From Sulfurovum sp. (GTDB taxonomy: Bacteria; Campylobacterota; Campylobacteria; Campylobacterales; Sulfurovaceae), in NCBI GenBank assembly GCA_027066595.1, contig JAMONG010000223.1:1-7986 (forward strand): DNA of 7,986 bases, written 5' to 3'. The notes under the pieces were generated by a model. It was not told where the DNA came from. It ran no database searches and worked only from the letters and a program-made list of their open reading frames with translations. The stretch's first letter is position 1, and every line of letters starts with the position of its first letter. The position numbers and the translations under genes are program-made. Positions 1 to 5,833 of this stretch are shown in pieces.

Positions 1-132
1 AACTTCTTGTCCATTGTATGAGCCTTCATAGTACTTGTTTGCAGCATATACAGTCTCTTTAAGGTTCTCTAACTTAGCAACAATAGGCTCTACCTCTTCA
101 GGCATAGCCCCCATAATGGCGATTTTAGACAT
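1..132 (-). CDS. mtnN: MTA/SAH (aminodeoxyfutalosine) nucleosidase, N-terminal 44 residues, partial
   Basis: The visible 44 residues begin MSKIAIMGAMPEEVEPIV, the typical N-terminus of the 5'-methylthioadenosine/S-adenosylhomocysteine nucleosidase (Pfs) family, with the conserved GAMPEEV segment at residues 8-14. The family removes adenine from MTA and SAH in the cytoplasm. In Campylobacterota the same enzyme also cleaves 6-amino-6-deoxyfutalosine in the futalosine route to menaquinone (MqnB). The rest of the gene lies beyond position 1. The start is supported by an AAAGGAA ribosome site at 137-143, five bases before the ATG. The gene overlaps the end of fabD by 8 bp (125-132), so the two are very probably co-transcribed and translationally coupled. 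H. pylori has the same pfs-fabD neighbourhood. Whether MTA, SAH or aminodeoxyfutalosine is the main substrate cannot be told from this fragment. Confidence 0.9.
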   Translation of the reverse strand, partial: MSKIAIMGAMPEEVEPIVAKLENLKETVYAANKYYEGSYNGQEV

Positions 133-1069
133 CAAGTTCCTTTACCGCAGCAATAGTTACTTCCAAAGAAGCCATATCACTCACATTAAAATGAGGTTTC
201 TTCGTAGCCTTACGATTTAACCCTTTAAGTACATTACCGTTACCAAACTCAATATAGCAATCTACCTCATCATCAATATTTGCCATAGAATGCTTATAAA
301 GTACAGGTTTAACAAGTTGTTGAGGGAGTAAATCTAGTGCTTCTTCTTTTGTGTTATAGGCTTGTGCAGTTACATTGGAGATAACAGGAGCGATGAAGTC
401 ATCTTTTAGCATCTCTTTGAGTTTTGCTTCTAGTGGAGCTGAAGCAGATGCTAGTAGTGGACAGTGAGAGGCTACTGACATGTCAAGTAACATTGCTCTT
501 TTTGCACCTGCTTCTTTAACCATAGGTGCAAGTAGTTCCAAATCTTTCTTAATCCCTGCGATGACTATCTGCCCATCTGCATTGTAGTTTACAGCCCATA
601 CTTGAAGCCCTGCTTCTCTTTGAGCCGCACAGAGTTCTTCTACAGCTTCATCAGAGAGTCCTAAAGAGACCATCATCCCTACTTCTTGTTTAGAACACGC
701 CTCAGCCATAAGCTGCCCTCTGAGGTTTACAAGTTCTACTGCATCTACAGCATCTAATGCTCCTGATGCAACAAGTGCGGTAAACTCACCCAAAGAGTGA
801 CCCATCGTCAACACTGGTTTGATGCCTGTTTCCTCGGTAAAAAGCTTATGTGCCATCGCACCTACGAGTAAGATAGCAGGTTGCGTATACTCTGTTTGCC
901 CCAGTAGTTCATTCTCTTCAAAGAGCAAAGAGGAGAAATCGATACCTGTTCGTACACTCGCATCGATAAGGAGTTTTTTGGCTACTTCAGAGTTGTTAAA
1001 AAAGTCTTGTCCCATGCCCACAGACTGTGAGCCTTGACCTGGAAATAAAAATGCACATTTGATTGACAT
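125..1069 (-). CDS. fabD: malonyl-CoA:ACP transacylase FabD
   Basis: This 314-residue cytoplasmic enzyme moves malonyl groups from CoA to acyl carrier protein for fatty acid elongation. Length and motifs match the family. GQGSQ is at residues 11-15, the nucleophile elbow GHSLGE at 90-95 has the catalytic Ser92, Arg117 (NLRGQ) binds the malonyl carboxylate, the catalytic His is His202 (ASHCPLL), and GQIVIAG is at 166-172. The residue numbers nearly coincide with E. coli FabD. The ATG start is backed by AAAAGGAC at 1075-1082, five bases upstream. The stop overlaps the start of the downstream nucleosidase gene by 8 bp. About 87 bp separate it from the DUF2202 gene upstream on the same strand, and a stem-loop lies in that gap, so it probably belongs to a different transcription unit. 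It appears intact and ordinary. Confidence 0.97.
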   Translation of the reverse strand: MSIKCAFLFPGQGSQSVGMGQDFFNNSEVAKKLLIDASVRTGIDFSSLLFEENELLGQTEYTQPAILLVGAMAHKLFTEETGIKPVLTMGHSLGEFTALVASGALDAVDAVELVNLRGQLMAEACSKQEVGMMVSLGLSDEAVEELCAAQREAGLQVWAVNYNADGQIVIAGIKKDLELLAPMVKEAGAKRAMLLDMSVASHCPLLASASAPLEAKLKEMLKDDFIAPVISNVTAQAYNTKEEALDLLPQQLVKPVLYKHSMANIDDEVDCYIEFGNGNVLKGLNRKATKKPHFNVSDMASLEVTIAAVKELDV

Positions 1070-1132
1070 ACGTTGTCCTTTTAGTAGTTAAAAATAGTTT
1101 AGAGTATTTTACCTAAAAGGAGTTTAAGGTGT

Positions 1133-1167
1133 GTGGGAGATAGAGAGTATTTTTCTTTATCTCCCAC
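1133..1167 (-). terminator. stem-loop at the end of the first DUF2202 gene
   Basis: GTGGGAGATA at 1133-1142 pairs perfectly with TATCTCCCAC at 1158-1167. Read on the plus strand the stem extends to 14 bp through one G.T pair around a 7-base loop (1147-1153). The stop codon of the minus-strand DUF2202 gene (1157-1159) lies inside one arm. In the direction of that gene no clear U-tract follows. On the plus strand TTTTTCGTTTT follows, although no plus-strand gene ends here. It most likely marks the 3' end of the DUF2202 transcript, either as a terminator or as a 3'-protecting hairpin, and separates it from fabD. Direction and mechanism are uncertain. Confidence 0.5.
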
Positions 1168-1894
1168 CTTTTTCGTTTTGTGGATACTCAGGTCGACACC
1201 ACTCTGCCCATGTACAGCACCCTGCACTTATGCCTTTGTTTTTCAGTCCTTTATCAAAAGACCAATAATGGTTGTAACTTCCATCGCGTAGAAAATTAAA
1301 TACCGTGACTATATCTGTTGCATTTTCTCTTTGTGCTAAAGCAATTTCTCTATCTAAATCTTCCACATCAACCACTTCTATAATACACCCAACTTTTAAT
1401 GCTTCAGTCTCAGACACCACACCTTGTGCAGTTAAATCATCATAAAGTTTTTGGATTTCAGAAACATCATAAGTACCTGCTTGCATACTCTCTATTGGCG
1501 TCATCATATACCCCAGTGATGGTAGATCAACATTAGTAAAGTTTACAGAGTCATTGAGTTTATATTTTTGTACCAAACCTTGTACCGCTGTAATATGTTT
1601 ATATTCTGACTTTGTCGCGATATTTGTAAATTGTCTAGTTCCCCACTCGACATAAAGCCTATTATAGACATCATAAGCAAGTCTCTCTTCATTGCCCATA
1701 AAAGAGAGGGTATTGGTCAATTCTTGTGAAAGTGCGGATGTTGGGGCATCTATCGCAGCCTGTACTGTAGCAGGTAACTCACTACTTGCAACAGGTGTAC
1801 CACCACCTCCACCACCATTACCTCCACCACAAGCGGTAAGCATAACTATTGTAGCACCTAATGTCAACGTCGATTTTAAACTATTTTTTTTCAT
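1157..1894 (-). CDS. DUF2202 ferritin-like lipoprotein, copy A
   Basis: With the chosen start this is 245 residues. Residues 1-21 are a lipoprotein signal ending LTA before Cys22, followed by a Gly-rich linker, so it should be membrane-anchored and face the periplasm. The rest matches the DUF2202 ferritin-like family: NEERLAYDVY with Glu69/Glu70, SEYKH with Glu97 and His100, GCIIEVVDVEDLD with Glu173, and GSYNHYW with His209. This Glu/Glu-His/Glu/His spacing suggests a four-helix bundle with a possible di-metal site; no member's reaction is known to me. Cys170, Cys226, Cys227 and Cys233 are shared with the second copy, as is the end PEYPQNE. An ATG 15 bp upstream (1909) is possible, but TGAGGA at 1903-1908 sits 8 bases before the 1894 ATG and the predicted promoter leaves almost no leader for the longer form. 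It is probably controlled by the direct-repeat site at 1938-1954. Confidence 0.85.
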   Translation of the reverse strand: MKKNSLKSTLTLGATIVMLTACGGGNGGGGGGTPVASSELPATVQAAIDAPTSALSQELTNTLSFMGNEERLAYDVYNRLYVEWGTRQFTNIATKSEYKHITAVQGLVQKYKLNDSVNFTNVDLPSLGYMMTPIESMQAGTYDVSEIQKLYDDLTAQGVVSETEALKVGCIIEVVDVEDLDREIALAQRENATDIVTVFNFLRDGSYNHYWSFDKGLKNKGISAGCCTWAEWCRPEYPQNEKGGR

Positions 1895-1922
1895 TGGTTT
1901 CATCCTCATATTTATATACGGT

Positions 1923-1954
1923 ATAATATAATCTAAATGTTACCAACATGTTAA
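1923..1954 (-). promoter_or_regulatory. direct-repeat operator and promoter of DUF2202 copy A
   Basis: Read on the minus strand: TTAACA-TGTTG-GTAACA (1954 to 1938), 9 bp, then TATTAT as the -10 (1928 to 1923). The TAACA half-sites repeat with an 11-bp period. Transcription would start near 1916, leaving a leader of about 22 bases before the 1894 start codon. The layout is identical to the three other sites in this window. An OmpR-family activator covering the -35 region is the expected reader (inferred), most simply the regulator encoded at 3358-3987. Confidence 0.65.
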
Positions 1955-2036
1955 TTGAGTAAATATATTGACCCATAATATAAAGTATACGATGACAATG
2001 TGAACCTAATATCAATTGTATCTCTCCTAATCTACA

Positions 2037-2068
2037 GTAACACGCAAGTAACAAATTCTTGACATAAT
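2037..2068 (+). promoter_or_regulatory. direct-repeat operator and promoter of the TSP3 beta-barrel gene
   Basis: GTAACA-CGCAA-GTAACA (2037-2053) is followed by 9 bp and CATAAT (2063-2068) as the -10. Both half-sites are identical 6-mers at an 11-bp period. The start point would be near 2076, giving a leader of about 22 bases before the ATG at 2098. A TTGACA at 2059-2064 also looks like a -35, but no good -10 follows at 16-18 bp. The site shares the divergent intergenic region with the minus-strand site at 1923-1954. Confidence 0.65.
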
Positions 2069-2097
2069 TATAAAAATGTATTTTAAAAGGTCTATTG

Positions 2098-2964
2098 ATG
2101 TTCCAAAGAATAGCTGTCATATTACTACTTTTTTTCACTACGATACAGGCATATCAAGATTATGATATTGATGGGGTTGATGATACTATCGATAGATGTC
2201 CAAACACCTCTTTTGATGTCATAGTTGATGAGTTTGGATGTGATTTAAATAAGAAAGAACAGTATTATGGTAATTTTTCATTACAAATAGGTACACAATT
2301 ACTTCAAGATGAAAGTTATGAAAATAACAATGCATTAAACCTTTTTGCAAACTATCGCTATAAAAACTGGGATATTTCTCTTTCAAATCTTCGTACCACC
2401 ACTGTTGGTAGTTTTACAGAAGACAATTTTAATAGTAGTAATGATGTCTACCTAAGTACAGGGTACTTTTTTAAACTTTTAGAAGGAGATATAAAACTTT
2501 CTGTTGGTACTAGGTTTTTGAGTGATATAAGCTATGAGAAAAAAAGTACCAACAGACCTAAAAAAAGAAGAAGGAAAAATAAAACGAACCCCTCAAATCA
2601 TACTATTTCACTAGATAATGATTATTTTGCTTCTATCCATTATAGCTATAAGATAAATCAAAAACAAAACTTATTTCTCTTCACAGGATATACTATCACC
2701 GCAGACAGTGATATGCAAACATATGAGGATTATGCTGCATTTTCATTAGGTACAGGATACAGTATACACAGAGCATGGTATAGTGCAATTGCCTATAACT
2801 ATGTGGGTTCTATCTATAAAGAGATAGATGCAGAAGAGTCACTCTCCTGGTTTAACAGCTACACTTTTACAGACAATTTATTTGCCACAGCAACTTACAG
2901 ATATGCATTAGATGATCTCTCTTATGACCATACTTTACTGCTTACTGTTGGTGTTATGTTTTAA
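2098..2964 (+). CDS. outer-membrane beta-barrel protein with N-terminal thrombospondin type 3-like repeat
   Basis: This protein has 288 residues and I know no specific name for it. Residues 1-19 are a signal peptide. Residues 21-48 (DYDIDGVDDTIDRCPN to FGCD) form an Asp-rich, Cys-containing segment like the calcium-binding thrombospondin type 3 repeats found before OmpA-type domains, but no OmpA peptidoglycan-binding domain follows. From about residue 57 to the end, alternating polar/aromatic strands (for example LNLFANYRY, DVYLSTGYFF, LFATATYRYA) finish with a C-terminal Phe, as expected of an outer-membrane barrel. A strikingly basic loop, KKSTNRPKKRRRKNK, lies at 148-162. The ATG at 2098 is preferred over a TTG 3 bp earlier; AAAAGG at 2085-2090 is 7 bases upstream of it. 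The two-component operon starts 46 bp downstream on the same strand. Function is unknown; a calcium- or surface-charge-related role would be speculation. Confidence 0.75.
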   Translation: MFQRIAVILLLFFTTIQAYQDYDIDGVDDTIDRCPNTSFDVIVDEFGCDLNKKEQYYGNFSLQIGTQLLQDESYENNNALNLFANYRYKNWDISLSNLRTTTVGSFTEDNFNSSNDVYLSTGYFFKLLEGDIKLSVGTRFLSDISYEKKSTNRPKKRRRKNKTNPSNHTISLDNDYFASIHYSYKINQKQNLFLFTGYTITADSDMQTYEDYAAFSLGTGYSIHRAWYSAIAYNYVGSIYKEIDAEESLSWFNSYTFTDNLFATATYRYALDDLSYDHTLLLTVGVMF

Positions 2965-2978
2965 AGATACCTTGTTTG

Positions 2979-2984
2979 TATAAT
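2979..2984 (+). promoter_or_regulatory. possible -10 box for the two-component operon
   Basis: A perfect TATAAT sits 27 bp before the ATG at 3011, in the 46-bp gap after the beta-barrel gene. There is no clear -35, as is common in Campylobacterota. It may give the sensor/regulator genes basal expression independent of read-through from the regulated promoter at 2037-2068. Confidence 0.4.
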
Positions 2985-3010
2985 AGATTAATAAAATAAA
3001 GGAGTAAAAG

Positions 3011-3361
3011 ATGTTTAAATATGCACCTATTTTCATACTACTAAGTATCTATCTTTCAACTCCGCTATGGAGTGATGATAAATCTTCACAGCAAGCATCT
3101 ATTAATACCCTGATTCAAGAAATTAAAAAAGCTCCCAATGCACAAAAAAGGGTTAAAATGAATGAGCTCAAAATCTTACTAAGAACCATGAATCAAGAAA
3201 CCAGAAATGAAGCCATGCGTAATCTACAAAAAAGTTTTTCTAAAAATCATCCGCAAAAAAATAACAGTAGCATCAAAAATACAAACAACAATGGACTTCA
3301 ACAAGGACAGCATATGCAAATACAAAGGCAAGGACAACATCAAGGAAAAGGTAAAAGATGA
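3011..3361 (+). CDS. small secreted Gln/His-rich protein, first gene of the two-component operon
   Basis: This is a 116-residue protein of no family I recognise. Residues 1-21 form a signal peptide (hydrophobic core APIFILLSIYL, then STPLWS), so the mature part should be periplasmic. Residues 28-77 look helical and charged (IQEIKKAPNAQKRVKMNELK and ETRNEAMRNLQKSF). Residues 78-116 are low-complexity Asn, then Gln/Gly/His/Lys (QQGQHMQIQ, RQGQHQGKGKR), with no cysteine. AAAGGAG at 2998-3004 is six bases before the ATG. Its stop overlaps the regulator's start as ATGA (3358-3361), so it is translated as part of the regulator-kinase operon. By position it could be a periplasmic accessory of the sensor kinase, in the manner of CpxP with CpxA, or a metal-binding effector. 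It lacks a recognisable CpxP/Spy LTxxQ motif, so both ideas are inference. Confidence 0.7.
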   Translation: MFKYAPIFILLSIYLSTPLWSDDKSSQQASINTLIQEIKKAPNAQKRVKMNELKILLRTMNQETRNEAMRNLQKSFSKNHPQKNNSSIKNTNNNGLQQGQHMQIQRQGQHQGKGKR

Positions 3362-3987
3362 GTAAAATACTACTGCTAGAAGATGACCCCTCTTTGTCTG
3401 ATACACTCATAAAATATTTGAACTATAATAACTACGAGGTAGAGTGGGCAAAAAATGGTGAAGAGGCATTAGATATGTCTTATCACAATCGCTATGACTT
3501 GTACCTTTTTGACATCAATGTACCACTGCTTAATGGTATTGATCTTCTCTCTGCTTTACGTGAAGCTAATGATTTTACACCTACTATTATCATCAGTGCC
3601 TTGGTCGATATTGGTTCTGTAAGTAAAGGGTTTATCGCAGGTGCAGATGACTACCTCAAAAAGCCCTTTGACCCAGAAGAATTACTCATACGCATTAAAG
3701 CAAAAACCAGTGCATTAAAAGAGAAGCTAACGTATAAAGCCTTTGAAATTGACTTACAAACACAGCATATCACCAATGAAGGAAAACATATATCTATAGG
3801 TGACGTATTAAGAAATATCTTTATTGCCTTAGTAAAAAACCAGCCAAACCCTGTCACCAAAGATGAACTGCTATTACTACTTGAACACCCTACAGATTTG
3901 GCACTGCGTGTCAATATCTCTAAGCTAAAAAAAGCTCTTGATATTGAGATTAGAAATGTACGAGGAGTGGGTTATCAAATTATCTGA
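3358..3987 (+). CDS. OmpR/PhoB-family response regulator
   Basis: This 209-residue cytoplasmic transcription factor has a receiver domain at about 1-118, with acidic residues Glu8-Asp10 (LLLEDD), phospho-acceptor Asp52 (YLFDINVPLLNG), Ser80 in the Thr/Ser position and Lys102 (KKPF). A shorter-than-usual winged-helix output domain follows at about 125-209, with recognition helix LALRVNISKLKKAL and wing IRNVRGVGYQI. It overlaps the upstream secreted-protein gene by 4 bp (ATGA) and the kinase gene downstream, so the three form one operon. OmpR-family proteins bind head-to-tail as dimers on direct repeats of 11-bp period. Four such repeats (TAACA-N6-TAACA) occur in this window in front of neighbouring genes, which makes them its likely targets. 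The signal and the exact subgroup are unknown. Confidence 0.93.
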   Translation: MSKILLLEDDPSLSDTLIKYLNYNNYEVEWAKNGEEALDMSYHNRYDLYLFDINVPLLNGIDLLSALREANDFTPTIIISALVDIGSVSKGFIAGADDYLKKPFDPEELLIRIKAKTSALKEKLTYKAFEIDLQTQHITNEGKHISIGDVLRNIFIALVKNQPNPVTKDELLLLLEHPTDLALRVNISKLKKALDIEIRNVRGVGYQII

Positions 3988-5014
3988 AAAAGAGGCTCTC
4001 CTCAAAAGTTTTTTACTGTTTTTTCTTGTGATGGAAATATTTCTTCTTTTTATTTTCTATCATTATAATAAAATAGAAAAAGAGCATCTCAAAGAGAATA
4101 TTTTTTTAGAGATGAAAAACTATAGTCTCACCTTTGACAATAATCGCTTTGAAATAGACATCGTACCTTACAGTAAAAATACAACACTCTACGAACTTCT
4201 AGAAGATAAAAAAACCCTTCATATTTTAGTTCCCTTCCCTAACAATCAAAAAGACTTACTCAAGATTTATTACCCTTTAGCTGTTTACCAGAGTTTAGTA
4301 AATAAGCTAGAGAACACGCTATTGTGGCAGTTTCTTTTTCTTACATTTATTGCCATATTTATCTCCCTACTCTTCTCTTCTTACATTTTAAAACCTTTAC
4401 GAGAATCTTTAAAACTTTTAGAAATTTTTATAAAAGATATTATTCATGACCTAAATACCCCTATTACCTCCATCCTCATTAACCTTAAAATGATGGATGC
4501 TAAAAATGATAAAGTAGAGAGTATTACAAAAAGTGCAAAAACAATTGCTATGTTGCATCATAATTTAGATGCGTATCTTAAAGATGTACGTTACAAAAGT
4601 GAAAAATTTGATATCAAAGAGATTATAGACGAACAAGTTGCTTTCTTTGCTCCTATGTATCATTATTTGGAGTGGAAGGTAGATATAGATAGCATAGTCA
4701 TACAGAGTGATAAAAATGCTCTTTCAAGAGTGATATACAACCTTTTAAGCAATGCGACTAAACACAATACTGCAAATGGAAACATTCATATTACTTTACA
4801 AAATCATATACTCTCTATTAGCAACAGTAGCTACGGTATTAAAAATCCTTCAAGGGTTTTTGAACGTTTTTATAAAGAGGGTGAACGTGGGTTGGGCATA
4901 GGCTTACATATCGTTAAAAAATTATGCACACAACTAGAGATACCTATTGAAGTAAAAGTAGACGAAACCATTGTAACATTTAGACTTCATCTATCCAAAG
5001 TAACATCAAGGTAA
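3956..5014 (+). CDS. membrane sensor histidine kinase
   Basis: With this start the kinase is 352 residues. It has a membrane segment at about 15-37, a short extracytoplasmic region of about 80 residues (38-120), a second membrane segment at about 121-143, then the kinase core without an obvious HAMP domain. The H-box is DIIHDLNTP with phospho-acceptor His164, the N-box is YNLLSNATKHN with Asn262 and Asn266, the F-box is VFERFYK, and the glycine-rich lid is GLGIGLHIV (312-320). The usual DxGxG box is replaced by SNSSYGIKNPS, a degenerate form. It partners the regulator whose 3' end it overlaps. The start is unclear: ATG at 3956 has only a weak site (TTAGA), and GAGGAG at 3962-3967 points to a start near 3975 where no standard codon exists. 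A TTG at 3938 would add six residues. Confidence 0.9.
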   Translation: MYEEWVIKLSEKEALLKSFLLFFLVMEIFLLFIFYHYNKIEKEHLKENIFLEMKNYSLTFDNNRFEIDIVPYSKNTTLYELLEDKKTLHILVPFPNNQKDLLKIYYPLAVYQSLVNKLENTLLWQFLFLTFIAIFISLLFSSYILKPLRESLKLLEIFIKDIIHDLNTPITSILINLKMMDAKNDKVESITKSAKTIAMLHHNLDAYLKDVRYKSEKFDIKEIIDEQVAFFAPMYHYLEWKVDIDSIVIQSDKNALSRVIYNLLSNATKHNTANGNIHITLQNHILSISNSSYGIKNPSRVFERFYKEGERGLGIGLHIVKKLCTQLEIPIEVKVDETIVTFRLHLSKVTSR

Positions 5015-5031
5015 CAAATATATTTTATAAT
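5000..5031 (+). promoter_or_regulatory. direct-repeat operator and promoter of DUF2202 copy B
   Basis: GTAACA-TCAAG-GTAACA (5000-5016) is followed by 9 bp and a perfect TATAAT (5026-5031). The first half-site overlaps the last codons of the kinase gene, which ends at 5014, so the promoter is partly inside it. Transcription from about 5038 would give a leader of about 23 bases to the ATG at 5061. This is the strongest of the four similar sites and lets the lipoprotein be made apart from the kinase operon. Confidence 0.7.
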
Positions 5032-5060
5032 CTCTTATTATAAATTTAAGGAGATTCATT

Positions 5061-5831
5061 ATGATTAAGAACACACTTATTGCTACAACCCTTGCATCCA
5101 TACTTTTAGTAGGCTGTGGGAGTACAGATACCACTTCAAGTACTCTAGATACAACTCTAGTCCCTATAGAAAATACTACACAACCTCAAGCAAGTGACAC
5201 CCCAGCTACAAACGATTCAAGAGTTTCAACACTCGATGCAGAACTAGAAGCATCCATTGTTTACATGGTCAATGAAGAGAAATTAGCTTATGATGTCTAC
5301 ATGAACTTATATAACTATCATATAAGTGATGCAAACGCACTCAATGCATTAACCAATGTTGCACTCAATTCAGAGATACAACATATCGCAATGGTAGGAG
5401 AACTTGCAAATAAATATGGTTTACAAAATGATAGTAATCTACCAAGTGGTGAGTTTGCCCTTCCAGAGATACAAGCACTTTACGATACATTATTTACACA
5501 GGGTCTCTCTTCACCTCAGGCTGCTCTAACATCTGCATGTATGGTTGAAGTCACCGATATTAATGACCTTACAGTAGACATCGCTTTAGCAACCTCTTCT
5601 AACGCATCTGATGTAGTCTCTGTATTTGAACTCCTCAGATCAGGAAGTTACAATCACTACTGGGCATTTGATAGTGGATTAAAAAAGATGGGTGTTGTTG
5701 ATGGATGTTGTTCGTTAGGTACGATTGACGGTGTTAATTACTGTCATCCTGAGTATCCTCAAAATGAACAAGGTAATCAAGACAATCAAGGTGGACAAAA
5801 TGCCCAAGGAAACCAAGGTGGTCACCCATAA
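5061..5831 (+). CDS. DUF2202 ferritin-like lipoprotein, copy B
   Basis: This is a 256-residue paralogue of the lipoprotein at 1157-1894. A lipobox LVGC gives Cys19 as the lipid anchor, followed by a Thr/Ser-rich linker. The ferritin-like domain has NEEKLAYDVY (Glu72/Glu73), SEIQH (Glu105, His108), CMVEVTDINDL (Cys160, Glu163) and GSYNHYW (His199), matching copy A residue for residue at the putative metal ligands. The C-terminal block GCC (Cys216/217), Cys228 and HPEYPQNE is also shared. It ends in a Q-x-x tripeptide repeat, six times from residue 237, which copy A lacks. AAGGAG at 5048-5053 lies seven bases before the ATG. The gene follows the kinase closely but has its own direct-repeat promoter. 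It ends 2 bp from the convergent fur-type gene with no room for a terminator. The reaction is unknown; periplasmic metal or redox chemistry is an inference from the fold. Confidence 0.87.
   Translation: MIKNTLIATTLASILLVGCGSTDTTSSTLDTTLVPIENTTQPQASDTPATNDSRVSTLDAELEASIVYMVNEEKLAYDVYMNLYNYHISDANALNALTNVALNSEIQHIAMVGELANKYGLQNDSNLPSGEFALPEIQALYDTLFTQGLSSPQAALTSACMVEVTDINDLTVDIALATSSNASDVVSVFELLRSGSYNHYWAFDSGLKKMGVVDGCCSLGTIDGVNYCHPEYPQNEQGNQDNQGGQNAQGNQGGHP
5769..5822 (+). repeat. six 9-bp tandem units coding for Q-x-x
   Basis: CAAG or CAAA starts a unit every 9 bp at 5769, 5778, 5787, 5796, 5805 and 5814. The units encode QGN, QDN, QGG, QNA, QGN and QGG at the C-terminus of DUF2202 copy B. 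In-frame 9-bp units can change in number without breaking the gene, so tail length may vary between strains. Confidence 0.7.
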
Positions 5832-5833
5832 CG

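Noticed and set aside
35..220. Plus-strand open frame of 61 codons at the left edge
   Set aside because: It is antisense to the nucleosidase and fabD genes, which have clear family motifs.
2059..2064. TTGACA as a consensus -35 box
   Set aside because: No good -10 follows at 16-18 bp. The direct repeat and CATAAT alignment with three other promoters explains the region better.
1881..2138. Minus-strand open frame of 85 codons across the divergent promoter region
   Set aside because: It overlaps the starts of two well-supported genes and both operator sites, has no plausible ribosome site, and its translation is unlike a real protein.
3651..3914. Minus-strand open frame of 87 codons
   Set aside because: It is antisense to the response regulator, with no ribosome site; it is a by-product of coding bias.
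4974..4978. A TAACA inside the kinase gene as another operator half-site
   Set aside because: No second half-site lies at the 11-bp distance on either side.
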